Assembly (NCBI GenBank): GCA_016234495.1
Contig: JACRBI010000038.1
Span: forward strand, 124,001 to 188,000
Reading direction: 5' to 3'
DNA length: 64,000 nucleotides
From: Chloroflexota bacterium
GTDB lineage: Bacteria > Chloroflexota > Anaerolineae > Anaerolineales > Villigracilaceae
Both the position numbers and the translations under genes were made by a program. The notes below the pieces were generated by a model that saw only the letters and a program-made list of their open reading frames with translations, was not told the origin of the DNA and did not search any database. Below, piece after piece: positions 52,319 to 60,971 of the stretch (position 1 is its first letter; each line of letters begins with the position of its first letter).

Positions 52319-53590
52319 TTACGGCGTAATACCTAATTGCTTAAGTCGTGTTAATGCCGGCTCAAAACCCGGATGAAACTTAAGTGCCGAACGAAGATCT
52401 TTGACGGCTCCCTGGGTATCACCAAGAGCCTCGCGTGATAAGGCGCGCCAATAGTAACTTTCCTCAAGTACCGGCTCACTCATCGCGTCCAAGGTTGTGC
52501 CGGCTAATTCGATTACATCCTGATATCGGCCGCTATAGTAATATGCCCAATATGGTCCGGTCTGATACCACATCATTCGCCACGGTCTTTCCTTTTCAGG
52601 GATGTCAGGGTAGATTGCAAAAGCCTCATCATAGGCCGAGGCAGCGCCTGCAAAATCCTGCAAGCTTACCAGGTTGGCGCCGCGATTGAACCACGCGAAG
52701 AACTGATCCCGTCCAGTCAGTGCGTAAATTTCATCCGATGCTTTTTGTGCGGCATAGCGGTAGTTGAACTTTTCATCCGCTTGTGGCCCAAGGATCGTTG
52801 CAACTTCTTCTTTGCGTTCAGCCGGATACACTACGAGATAAGTGAAATTAAATGCCCGCCAGTATGACTCAAAATCTTTGTACCCCATGACCTGATCGGG
52901 ACCGTAGTAGGAATCCTGGAATTTGAGTTGCTGGTCGGAATCGCTGTAACCGGTCACCAATACATAGTGACCCATCCAGCCGTCGAAATCGCGGCCTTCA
53001 AAACCTTTTTCGATGATGACGGGAAATCCTGCCGCCAGAAAATGCTTGAGCAATGCAATCTCTCCGCCCACTCTAAGAACTACCTGCAACTGGGTCTTCT
53101 CTTCAACGTAGGCAGTCAGTTCGTATGGCATCACATTCTTGTCGCGCGGGTTTGGCTTGGTAAAGTCTGCGATGATGCGCTGGTCGCCATCCCACTTCCA
53201 ATACGAAAGGGCCATTGCCAACGTGGCAGGACCGCAGTTGTTCCAAGTCTGGTATTCGTGCTGAACACCCGTTAGCGATATGCTTTTTGGAATCGGTGTT
53301 AATGGTTGAGTTGAAGTGGGCTGTGGAAGATTTGATGGGGCGTCTGGTGTTGAATTGGTGGGAATAGAAGTGGACTGAATGACAGCCCCGGTTGGCGAAA
53401 CTGTATTTTCCTCAGGAACAAAGATCACTTCTTCCGGAGGTGAAAGAGCATACTTGATACGTGCCGTCAACTCAGCTACCCGCCACCCAACTCGTTCCTG
53501 AACCATAGGCAGGTTGTAGATTGCAGGGATTCCCAGGATGAGTGCGATAAGGAAGATCAGAATTAATCTGGAATATTTTGGTCTTTTCAT
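52319..53590 (-). CDS. C39-like papain-fold peptidase with TPR repeats
   Basis: 423 residues: N-terminal membrane anchor (LILIFLIALILGIPAIYNLP), a Thr/Pro/Ser-rich linker (70-105), a peptidase_C39_2 domain with Cys119 in WNNCGPATLAM and His in MGHYVLVTGYSD, then TPR-like helices to the end (YDEAFAIYPDIPEKE, ALSREALGDTQGAVKDLRSA). Outside the membrane; may cut peptides or act on peptidoglycan-linked proteins. Its ATG lies only about 2 nt after the predicted transcription start. Confidence 0.88.
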   Translation of the reverse strand: MKRPKYSRLILIFLIALILGIPAIYNLPMVQERVGWRVAELTARIKYALSPPEEVIFVPEENTVSPTGAVIQSTSIPTNSTPDAPSNLPQPTSTQPLTPIPKSISLTGVQHEYQTWNNCGPATLAMALSYWKWDGDQRIIADFTKPNPRDKNVMPYELTAYVEEKTQLQVVLRVGGEIALLKHFLAAGFPVIIEKGFEGRDFDGWMGHYVLVTGYSDSDQQLKFQDSYYGPDQVMGYKDFESYWRAFNFTYLVVYPAERKEEVATILGPQADEKFNYRYAAQKASDEIYALTGRDQFFAWFNRGANLVSLQDFAGAASAYDEAFAIYPDIPEKERPWRMMWYQTGPYWAYYYSGRYQDVIELAGTTLDAMSEPVLEESYYWRALSREALGDTQGAVKDLRSALKFHPGFEPALTRLKQLGITP

Positions 53591-53598
53591 TTCAATTC

Positions 53599-53667
53599 AT
53601 TATGAAATTTTTCATGTCCCAGGGCAAGCGCCAAATGGCATCCGGTCCGATAGGCAATTTTGCGTAT
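53599..53667 (-). promoter_or_regulatory. regulon promoter 10 (minus strand, for the C39 peptidase)
   Basis: ATAGGCA-ATTT-TGCGTAT (53650-53667). Read on the minus strand, proximal GGCGCTT begins at 53632 and the -10 CATAAT occupies 53604-53599. Spacings 24 and 28. Confidence 0.8.
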
Positions 53668-53714
53668 TCATAAATAGAGAATCGATCCAATGTATTCGTA
53701 AGGACATAAATGCC

Positions 53715-53784
53715 ATCCGCAAAACGGCGTATATCTACAATAGGCTAAACGCCTCTCACTCCCAACCCTCAAGTCATGTAGACT
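53715..53784 (+). promoter_or_regulatory. regulon promoter 11 (for 53822; divergent from promoter 10)
   Basis: ATCCGCA-AAAC-GGCGTAT (53715-53732, two mismatches); weak proximal CGCCTCT at 53750; -10 TAGACT 53779-53784. Spacings 24 and 29. Confidence 0.62.
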
Positions 53785-53821
53785 CATTTTTGGAAGCAGA
53801 TTGCTTCAAAAGGAGTAATAG

Positions 53822-54091
53822 ATGGAATCCCATCCCTCAGTAACAGATCGTCCCGTTCGCATTCCACCCATCGCCTGGTTTCTAGGCGTTGGTTTGATTG
53901 TTGCGCTGGTGGCAATTTTCTTTTTCAATGTGGCAATCAATACCGTTGCATATTACGGCTTCCTTGCGTTGATGATCGGCAGCCATTTCTTTATGCACGG
54001 TGGACATGGCGGACACCAGCCAGGCGTGGCTTCGAACACTGACAAAGCGAATAAAGATGAACATGCCGGTCATTCCGGTAGTTGCCACTAG
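53822..54091 (+). CDS. DUF2933-like small membrane protein
   Basis: 89 residues: two helices (IAWFLGVGLIVALVAIFFF and VAYYGFLALMIGSHFFMHGG) followed by GHGGHQPGV and an end rich in His, Lys and Asp (HAGHSGSCH). The SHFFMHGGHGGH stretch matches the family end. The last residues add a Cys and several His as possible metal ligands. First of two genes with the YHS-like 54143. Confidence 0.83.
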   Translation: MESHPSVTDRPVRIPPIAWFLGVGLIVALVAIFFFNVAINTVAYYGFLALMIGSHFFMHGGHGGHQPGVASNTDKANKDEHAGHSGSCH

Positions 54092-54142
54092 GGGCAGCAC
54101 TCGCGTACCCTCATCAGTATATTTTCACAAGGAGTTGTTCCC

Positions 54143-54349
54143 ATGTTATTCAAAGATCCTGTTTGTGGCAAGCGTCTTCAACGCGGTAAGGCTCATATCA
54201 TTATCGAGGTCGAAGGCGTGAATTATTTTCTGTGTTGCCCACGATGTCAGACGGAATTCGAACACAATCTGAAGTTATATGCCAGGCCGGAATTAGGTGA
54301 GAAGGCAAAAAAATCACTGCAGGTGCCTCATCGCCCTCACACTCAATAG
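54143..54349 (+). CDS. YHS-like domain protein
   Basis: 68 residues: FKDPVCGKRLQRGKAH, VEGVNYFLCCPRCQTEFEHN, basic end. The VCGK, LCC and RC cysteines correspond to YHS ligands with one extra Cys. Sits 51 bp after the DUF2933-like gene with AAGGAG before the ATG. Likely cytosolic soft-metal binding. Confidence 0.82.
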   Translation: MLFKDPVCGKRLQRGKAHIIIEVEGVNYFLCCPRCQTEFEHNLKLYARPELGEKAKKSLQVPHRPHTQ

Positions 54350-54461
54350 AGTCAATGTCTGTAAGGAAACCTCTGGTGAATTCGGTTCCACGGGTGCTTG
54401 ACACAATTAGTTTGTAGTATATCGAAGACGACAAATCATAAATACCTTAATAAGGAACGAC

Positions 54462-55073
54462 ATGCAATACGAAACAGTACAGATACATACCTTCTGGAGA
54501 AACAGAGCAAAGGCGGCCAATAAGCACAGGTTCTACGTGCCAGAGGTTGCAGATTGCTTTCCCAGGAATGCGGATGAGTTCAGGCAAATAGTAGGCGAAT
54601 TATGCGGGCATGCACAAAAGGTTGCCATAGGTCAACTACATCCCCTTCTTCAACGAGTTGATTTGGAGAAGTTAGGTCACCGTTATGAATTTCTGGAGGT
54701 TTTTAAGCAAACATTGGAAAGCGAGATCGCTCAAAAAATCGTACAGTGGCTTCCAAGTGTTAAAACGGTTTACAGGTTTGATGCCTCACGAAAAAACAGA
54801 TTGGAAGAGTGGGATAACACGATCCATCTTCTGGTATTGATACCCCAACTCGTGCCTTCGATAAAGGAACTTGGGGCAATACTTGATGACACATTTCTGA
54901 CAGCCCTTAAGCACCTTGCGTGGTCGCGTTTTCAGGATTCCAAATCCGTAATCGAAATTCAGCAAGTCACTCCAGAGGAGATACGTCATGGCGTTTGCTA
55001 TGGCGCAATGTTCTTCTCGTATTATGCGGCACCTTCGCAGGTTTGGCCGGAAGGTCGATCAGCCATACTCTGA
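54462..55073 (+). CDS. hypothetical protein, 203 residues
   Basis: I do not recognise this protein. It is soluble, mixed alpha/beta, with no signal sequence, membrane segment or Cys cluster. A TTGACA at 54398 could belong to its own promoter, but the matching -10 is not well placed; the regulon repeat is missing. It ends 33 bp before the DUF1461 gene. An ATP- or nucleic acid-binding motif is not seen. Confidence 0.7.
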   Translation: MQYETVQIHTFWRNRAKAANKHRFYVPEVADCFPRNADEFRQIVGELCGHAQKVAIGQLHPLLQRVDLEKLGHRYEFLEVFKQTLESEIAQKIVQWLPSVKTVYRFDASRKNRLEEWDNTIHLLVLIPQLVPSIKELGAILDDTFLTALKHLAWSRFQDSKSVIEIQQVTPEEIRHGVCYGAMFFSYYAAPSQVWPEGRSAIL

Positions 55074-55105
55074 CAGGTGATTCACCCGCTTTGAAAAGAG
55101 ACGCC

Positions 55106-55786
55106 ATGCCAAGCCTGCTAACCCAAACCCTGAAATTAATCACAGTTGTACTTGTTACGATTTTTATTGTCGGCGGCGCAGTACAGTTACTGGCAACCGA
55201 CTCATATCTGGCTTCCGAATACAGAAAGGCAGATTTTCCACCTGACCCATTTGGTTACACTCAACAACAGCGTTTCATCCTTGCTTCAACGAATATTCAT
55301 TACGTACGTGCTCATCTTCCCAGTGATGAGCTCTCAAAACAATTCCTGAACGGTGTGCCTGTTTACAATCCACGTGAGGTATCGCACATGGCAGACGTCC
55401 AAGCAGTCTTTCAATCTGTTTTGCGTGTCTGGCAGGCTGCATTGATTCTGCTCATATTACTGAGCTTCATTTTTTGGAAAAAAGGAGAGCGGAAGGCGCT
55501 CACCTCAGCAATTCAATCGGGCGGACTGTTGACGTCCGGGATCATTCTGTCAATTGCTTTGCTGGCAATCTTCGGTTGGCAATTTTGGTTTGAAACGTTC
55601 CACCTGTTTTTCTTTAAACCAGGCTCATGGCTGTTTTCCTACTCTGATACGCTTATTCGCCTTTTTCCGGTGGAGTTTTGGTTCGACGGAACACTGACAA
55701 TTTCTGTTCTAAGCCTGGTCGGAGGACTATTGTTTGCTTTGGTCGGTTGGCGTGGAAAGCGCGTACTCGCAGAAATGCGAACTTAA
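55106..55786 (+). CDS. DUF1461 (TIGR01906-type) membrane protein
   Basis: 226 residues from ATG 55106; a longer frame runs back into the previous gene. Four helices, a large outside loop after the first, and the family end WFETFHLFFFKPGSWLFSYS, IRLFPVEFWFDG. Function unknown. Common in Firmicutes and Chloroflexota. Followed by a terminator. Confidence 0.87.
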   Translation: MPSLLTQTLKLITVVLVTIFIVGGAVQLLATDSYLASEYRKADFPPDPFGYTQQQRFILASTNIHYVRAHLPSDELSKQFLNGVPVYNPREVSHMADVQAVFQSVLRVWQAALILLILLSFIFWKKGERKALTSAIQSGGLLTSGIILSIALLAIFGWQFWFETFHLFFFKPGSWLFSYSDTLIRLFPVEFWFDGTLTISVLSLVGGLLFALVGWRGKRVLAEMRT

Positions 55787-55826
55787 GGATCGATTTGCAG
55801 TCAAATTGAACATTGAAAAAATTCGC

Positions 55827-55864
55827 AAACATAAGCCCGACGAGAGATTGTCGGGCTTATGTTT
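55827..55864 (+). terminator. intrinsic terminator after the DUF1461 gene
   Basis: AAACATAAGCCCGAC (55827-55841) and GTCGGGCTTATGTTT (55850-55864), perfect 15-bp stem, 8-nt loop. The T-run is part of the stem. The next regulon promoter begins 3 bp later. Confidence 0.82.
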
Positions 55865-55866
55865 GA

Positions 55867-55934
55867 CTAGGCGGTTTTGCCTGTATGAGTTGCGCTGATT
55901 TGCGCTTATGCCCTGAGGGCGGCGGTGCTATATT
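55867..55934 (+). promoter_or_regulatory. regulon promoter 12 (for the ABC exporter operon)
   Basis: CTAGGCG-GTTT-TGCCTGT (55867-55884); proximal TGCGCTT at 55901 (another TGCGCTG at 55891); -10 TATATT 55929-55934. Spacings 23 and 28. Confidence 0.72.
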
Positions 55935-55975
55935 GGAAACGTGGATACATTCGTTACACTAATAAGAAACTGACT

Positions 55976-57075
55976 ATGTCTCTTGCGCGCCGTAATCTCT
56001 TTCAAGACAAGACCCGTTTAGCTCTGAGCATTTTCGGGGTGGCATTGGCTGTTATGCTGATCCTGGTGCTCAAGGGCTTTCTAACCGGGATGAATCGCCA
56101 AATCACTTCGTACATAGACAATTCACCCGGCTCAATCATTCTGGCTCAGGAGGATGTTGTTAATCTGCTCGGATCAACATCCCTGCTGCCGGAGGGAATC
56201 GCTCAGAAAGCAGAAACAATTCGAGGCGTGGTTGAAGCGATTCCAATCCTTTCACAGTTCGTCATTCTTGACCTGCATGACAAAAAACAACCCGCATACA
56301 TGATCGGATATGACCCCAAGCAGGGCGGCGGACCTTGGGAGTTGATCGCGGGACGCGAGCCGCGCTCGAAGCGGGAAATAGTCTTTGATCGTATTTTCGC
56401 TGACCGCCATGATTTAAAACCTGGCGAGCAAGTTGAGGTAATGGACAAAGATTTCACCATTGTCGGCTTATCAGATGGGGCCACCTCTTGGATGACCAGC
56501 TATTTCTTTGTGCGAAAAAAGATGCAGAGGAACTACTGCTGGCGCCAGAAGCAACCAGCTTTTTGCTTATCACTATTTCGAATCGCGGGGATCAAGATGG
56601 CATCCTCCAAAAACTAAATGATATATCCGATGTCAATGCTCTTACCAAGAAGAAAATGGCCGCCAATGATCTCAAACTCTTTGCCAAAGTCTTCTCGGCG
56701 CCGCTCAAGCTGATGGTTGGCATATCCTTCCTAATGGGGACAATGATCGTCGGGTTGATCATTTACACCGCCACGGTTGAGCGTCAACGCGAGTACGGCG
56801 TCATAAAAGCCATCGGTGCGAAGAATCGCTTCCTCTATCAGGTCGTGCTGACGCAAGCACTGTTCGCATCCATAGCCGGATCAACGCTTGGCATCTTGCT
56901 GGCGAATGGCACAGCCCAATTGATCATGTCCGCCCGCCCTCAGTTTCTGATCGTCTTTGATCCTATCGATAGCGGGCAGGCACTGCTTGCCGGCCTCGGT
57001 ATGGCGCTGATCGCGTCTATCTTTCCAACCCGCGTAATGGCCGGCCTTGCGCCGGCGGAGGTCTTCCGCAAATGA
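55976..57075 (+). pseudogene. FtsX/MacB-type ABC permease, frameshifted at a poly-A tract
   Basis: Two frames make one 366-residue permease, the same size as the intact neighbour. The first, from ATG 55976 (MSLARRNLFQDKTRLALSIF), covers the first helix and outside domain to YFFVRK. The second continues KDAEELLLAPEATSFLLI through three C-terminal helices (REYGVIKAIGAKNRFLYQVV) to 57075. The break is at six A (56515-56520); a seventh A restores the frame. It may be an assembly error, since the rest is well kept and the neighbours are intact. Confidence 0.83.
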
Positions 57076-58184
57076 TCAGGCTGGCCTTCCGCAATCTTTT
57101 TCAGAATAAAGCCCGCCTGGTCATCTCTGTTGGCGGAGTAGCCCTTGCATTGCTGCTTATTCTTTCACTGGATGCCATCTTTAGCGGTGTCGAGCGGCAG
57201 GTTACTGCCTATGTTGAACACAGCGGGGCGGACATATGGGTTTCACAGGCTGACGTGCGTAATATGCATATGGCGTCATCGTCGTTACCATATTCCGTTG
57301 CAAGAAAAGTTAAGTACGTTCCCGGTGTCGCCTCGGTCACGCCGATCCTATATCTTACGAACAACGTGGTTTCGGGTGATGAGAGAAGTCTGGCATACAT
57401 TATTGGCTTGCCGGAAAATGCTGAATTCGGTGTCCCGTGGAGTATCTCGTCCGGGAGTAGTCTGCCCGGTAAAGGGGAAGTAATTTTGAACCGCAATATT
57501 GCAGCGAATTCTGGTGTCGCATTGGGAGATGAAGTCGAAATCCTCGGTGATGAATTCAAAGTAACGGGTTTTTCTGAGGGAACTGCAAGCCTGGTCAATT
57601 CGGTGGCTTTCATAACAATGGATGATTTTGAAGAGATGCGCGGGAGTTACAACACTGTCAGTTTTTTGCTGGTGAAAGTCAGCGCTGGAGAATCTCCAGA
57701 AATAGTAACTGACCGTATCGAGGCTCAAGTCAGGGATGTCACCGCCCAGACGAAAAGCGATTTTGCCGCGCAGGAGCGCCAGGTCATCAAGGATATGAGC
57801 ACGGACGTGATCACCATCATGAACCTAATTGGCTTTCTGATTGGGCTGGCGGTGATGGCGCTGACCGTATACACCTCCACGCTCTCGCGCCGACGGGAAT
57901 ATGGCATGTTGAAAGCGCTCGGCGCACGCAATAGTGATCTCTATGTAACGGTGCTGGCACAGGCGATATTAAGCGTGATCCTGGGCTTTCTCTTCGGTCT
58001 GATCCTCACACTGCTGCTCACTGTTGTGATTCCCCTTTTCGGGTCAAACCTGGCGTTGGAAGTCAGCCGCGCTTCACTGTTCAAGGTTGGTAGTGTTTCC
58101 CTGGTGATTGCCACGGTTTCAGCAATGCTTCCCATCCGTCAGATTGCCGGGTTGGACCCAGCCATGGTATTTCGAGGCAGGTAA
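57072..58184 (+). CDS. FtsX/MacB-type ABC transporter permease
   Basis: 370 residues, coupled by ATGA to the permease before it. One N-terminal helix (VISVGGVALALLLILSLDAI), a large MacB-type outside domain (~200 residues), and three C-terminal helices with the FtsX signature (TLSRRREYGMLKALGARNSD). Such pairs with an ATPase move lipoproteins or peptides, or act mechanically, rather than carrying small solutes. Forms a heterodimer with the upstream permease. Confidence 0.92.
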   Translation: MIRLAFRNLFQNKARLVISVGGVALALLLILSLDAIFSGVERQVTAYVEHSGADIWVSQADVRNMHMASSSLPYSVARKVKYVPGVASVTPILYLTNNVVSGDERSLAYIIGLPENAEFGVPWSISSGSSLPGKGEVILNRNIAANSGVALGDEVEILGDEFKVTGFSEGTASLVNSVAFITMDDFEEMRGSYNTVSFLLVKVSAGESPEIVTDRIEAQVRDVTAQTKSDFAAQERQVIKDMSTDVITIMNLIGFLIGLAVMALTVYTSTLSRRREYGMLKALGARNSDLYVTVLAQAILSVILGFLFGLILTLLLTVVIPLFGSNLALEVSRASLFKVGSVSLVIATVSAMLPIRQIAGLDPAMVFRGR

Positions 58185-58186
58185 AA

Positions 58187-59059
58187 ATGATAAAAGTTTC
58201 TCACGTTCAAGGCGAGACTTTGCAGATCGATCATGTCACCAAAAGTTACGGTTCTGGCGCAACCGAAGTGACCGCCGTTCGCAATGTATCCCTAACCGTT
58301 AATCCTGGTGAAATTGTACTTATCATGGGACCCTCAGGCTCTGGCAAGACAACGCTGCTTTCCATGCTCGGCGCTTTACTTAAACCGACCGAAGGCACGA
58401 TCCAGTTGAACGGCACGATGATCAGCACGCTGGCGGAAAATCGTCTGCCCGATATTCGCCTCAAACAATTTGGTTTTATCTTCCAGGATTTCAACCTGCT
58501 TTCCGCATTGACCGCATTGGAAAACGTTGCCATTGTGGCGGAACTCGCGGGGACCAAGTCCGGCGTAGCGCGACGAAAAGCCGCCTCAATCCTGAATGAA
58601 CTGGGCCTCAGCGAAAGGTTGAATTTTCCACCTGAAAAATTATCAGGCGGCGAAAAACAGCGCGTGGCCATCGCCCGCGCACTGGTCAATGACCCGGGCC
58701 TGATTCTGGCTGACGAACCCACCGCCAACCTCGACTCGAAGATCGGTCATGAGATCATGCGCCTGCTGCGAAACATCGCCAAAGAGCAAGGCCGCAGTGT
58801 CATCATTGTCTCTCACGATCAGCGCATCAAAGACATCGCCGACCGCATTTTGTGGCTCGAAGATGGCGAATTCAAGGAAACAGTCACGATGGCAATTGAC
58901 CCCGTTTGCGGCATGGCTGTCGAACGCGAAAAGGCGGTCAGTGCAGAATGGGAAGGACAGGTTTTTTACTTTTGCGCGCGCGGTTGTCGGGATGAATTTT
59001 TGAAAGAACCAAAGAAATTTCTTCTCACGGCCTCGGAGGAGTCTTCCAAAAAGACATAG
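58187..59059 (+). CDS. ABC transporter ATPase (LolD/MacB-like) fused to a YHS domain
   Basis: 290 residues. Residues ~10-235 form a LolD-type ATPase: Walker A GPSGSGKTT, Q-loop FIFQDFNLL, signature LSGGEKQRVAIARAL, Walker B LILADEPTANLD, H-loop IVSHDQ. From ~238 a YHS domain follows without break: IDPVCGMAVEREKAV, FYFCARGCRDEFLKEPKKF. This fusion suggests that the exporter is gated by or handles a soft metal. I do not know of such a fusion as a described type. Lies 2 bp after the permease gene. Confidence 0.92.
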   Translation: MIKVSHVQGETLQIDHVTKSYGSGATEVTAVRNVSLTVNPGEIVLIMGPSGSGKTTLLSMLGALLKPTEGTIQLNGTMISTLAENRLPDIRLKQFGFIFQDFNLLSALTALENVAIVAELAGTKSGVARRKAASILNELGLSERLNFPPEKLSGGEKQRVAIARALVNDPGLILADEPTANLDSKIGHEIMRLLRNIAKEQGRSVIIVSHDQRIKDIADRILWLEDGEFKETVTMAIDPVCGMAVEREKAVSAEWEGQVFYFCARGCRDEFLKEPKKFLLTASEESSKKT

Positions 59060-59089
59060 GTTTCAACCCTGCGCACTACTGATGATCCC

Positions 59090-59159
59090 ATGCGCCATTT
59101 TGCTTATTTGTCAGACTAGCAAAATGGCGCTGGTGATTTAATTCTCGAGGCAATATCAT
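59090..59159 (+). promoter_or_regulatory. regulon promoter 13 (for the LysM/M23 gene)
   Basis: ATGCGCC-ATTT-TGCTTAT (59090-59107); proximal GGCGCTG at 59126; -10 TATCAT 59154-59159. Spacings 25 and 28. The distal and proximal parts are also arms of a 13-bp inverted repeat (GCGCCATTTTGCT / AGCAAAATGGCGC), which could end transcription of the ABC operon. Confidence 0.72.
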
Positions 59160-59240
59160 TCGGTGGTGAAATGTTCAGCTCTTGATATCCATTCGCACGT
59201 AATATCAATTCTATACTGACATCGATATTCACGGAGCAAA

Positions 59241-60257
59241 ATGACCCGTATATGGAACATTCTTTTGGTTGCTGGCTGTGTCTTGTCCATCGCGGCAACT
59301 TTTATAATTTCAGTAAAGCCCGCAGGGACATCCCTTGCGCGTACTGTACCAGTGGTCCCAGCTGAGTTAGCTGTGGCGTCGTCCCTGCCACCACTTAATA
59401 CAAATTCCTTGCCCTCTCTGCTGGATGACGGAATTACTCGTCGATTACAACTGAAAACAGTCATCCCAAAACGAGCCAGCAATAAGGTAACTAAATACGT
59501 TGTGCAGATGGGAGATTCACCCTGGTCTATTGCAGAGAAGTTCGGTCTTAAACCGGAAACCATTTTATGGAGCAACGATGAGTTGAATGCCTCTGCCGGC
59601 AGCCTGAAAACCGGTGATCCGTTGATGATCCTTCCAGTGGATGGCGTTTTGCACATCGTTAAAGAAGGAGACACCCTTGAAACACTTGAGGGTATACACG
59701 GGACGCCCACGCAGGAAATCTTTGAATTTATTGGCAACAACTTTGACTTGACGCAGCCTCCACAACTAACGATCGGTCAGCAGATCATCATTCCTAATGG
59801 ATACAGCACTATCCTCTGGTCAGAAGCGCAGGTGCCCGTCGTGTCTATGACAGGATCAGGGGGAGGATATTCGAGCGATATTCCAAACCTTGGATCAGGC
59901 TATTTTATCTGGCCCGTCAACGTGTATGGTCTGTCTCAGGAATATTGGAGTGGTCATCCCGGCATTGATCTGACAACTGACTTTAGACAGCCTGTTTTTG
60001 CCTCCGACAGTGGAACGGTAGTATTCTCCGGGTGGGATGATACTGGCTACGGAAACTTTATTGTGATAGATCATGGCAATGGTTTCCAGACCACATACGG
60101 CCATAATGAAGCAAACCTCGTTGCTACAGGGCACACTGTTGTAAAAGGACAACAAATCGCTGAATCGGGTAATACCGGCAATTCGACTGGCAATCATCTC
60201 GACTTCCGCATCCTTCTAAACGGCGCATTCCTCAATCCGTTGGGCTATCTGCCATAA
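59241..60257 (+). CDS. LysM and M23-domain cell wall protein
   Basis: 338 residues: signal/anchor (ILLVAGCVLSIAATFIISV), two LysM repeats (YVVQMGDSPWSIAEKFGLKP, HIVKEGDTLETLEGIHGTP) that bind peptidoglycan, and an M23 lysostaphin-like domain (GHPGIDLTTDFRQPVFASDS, TTYGHNEANLV). Zinc ligands His and Asp of HPGID are present, but the usual HLHF is HLDF here, so the third ligand is replaced by Asp. It may be a weak or inactive endopeptidase that regulates others. Followed by a methyltransferase and a transpeptidase. Confidence 0.9.
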   Translation: MTRIWNILLVAGCVLSIAATFIISVKPAGTSLARTVPVVPAELAVASSLPPLNTNSLPSLLDDGITRRLQLKTVIPKRASNKVTKYVVQMGDSPWSIAEKFGLKPETILWSNDELNASAGSLKTGDPLMILPVDGVLHIVKEGDTLETLEGIHGTPTQEIFEFIGNNFDLTQPPQLTIGQQIIIPNGYSTILWSEAQVPVVSMTGSGGGYSSDIPNLGSGYFIWPVNVYGLSQEYWSGHPGIDLTTDFRQPVFASDSGTVVFSGWDDTGYGNFIVIDHGNGFQTTYGHNEANLVATGHTVVKGQQIAESGNTGNSTGNHLDFRILLNGAFLNPLGYLP

Positions 60258-60288
60258 ACAAGTTTAAGTGGAATGGTTGGCTACCAAT

Positions 60289-60948
60289 ATGCTTAATACT
60301 GCTTCTTCCAAACCTGATCCCTCTGCCACTGAGACAACGCGCCGCCGTTATCAGCGCCTCTCTCCATTTTACGATGCGATGGAAAGAATGTCTGAGAGAC
60401 GTTACCATCCCTGGCGCACAAAACTATGGTCGCAGGTATCGGGTTTACGTATCCTGGAGGTCGGTGTTGGGACTGGCAAGAATATGCCTTTTTATCCTGC
60501 TGACATTTCGATCATCGGCATCGACCTGACGCCCGGTATGTTACAGCGCGCCCAAAAACAAGCCGGCGAATTTCGATTAAGTTCAAGGGTTGAGCTTCAA
60601 CCAGGCGACGTTCAACAATTGGATTTCCCGGAGAACAATTTTGATTCCGCTGTTGCCACTTTTGTTTTTTGTTCAGTGCCTGATCCAGTGCTTGGGTTGC
60701 GTGAACTTAAACGCGTGGTGAAGCCAGGTGGATACGTATTGCTCCTTGAACATATGCGTTCCCCAAATCCGTTTTTAGGAGTTGTGATGGATTTTCTCAA
60801 CCCGTTAATCGTGCGATTGATGGGCGCAAACATTAATCGCAGGACTGTGGAAAATGTGCGTAATTCTGGGCTGGAGATCGTGCAGATTGAGGATTTAAGA
60901 GCTGGCGGAATCTTCAAGTTGATCACAGCTCGGGTTCCCTCTAAATAA
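60289..60948 (+). CDS. class I SAM-dependent methyltransferase (phospholipid/quinone type)
   Basis: 219 residues from ATG 60289; an in-frame GTG at 60268 is possible, neither has a good ribosome site. RYQRLSPFYDAMERMSERRY start, SAM motif ILEVGVGTGKNMPFYP, acidic IIGIDLTPGML, then ELKRVVKPGGYVLLLEHMRS. This pattern fits PmtA/UbiE-like enzymes. Between two cell-wall genes, it may modify a membrane lipid. Confidence 0.88.
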   Translation: MLNTASSKPDPSATETTRRRYQRLSPFYDAMERMSERRYHPWRTKLWSQVSGLRILEVGVGTGKNMPFYPADISIIGIDLTPGMLQRAQKQAGEFRLSSRVELQPGDVQQLDFPENNFDSAVATFVFCSVPDPVLGLRELKRVVKPGGYVLLLEHMRSPNPFLGVVMDFLNPLIVRLMGANINRRTVENVRNSGLEIVQIEDLRAGGIFKLITARVPSK

Positions 60949-60971
60949 AGTTGATTTGAGCAAGAAAAAAA

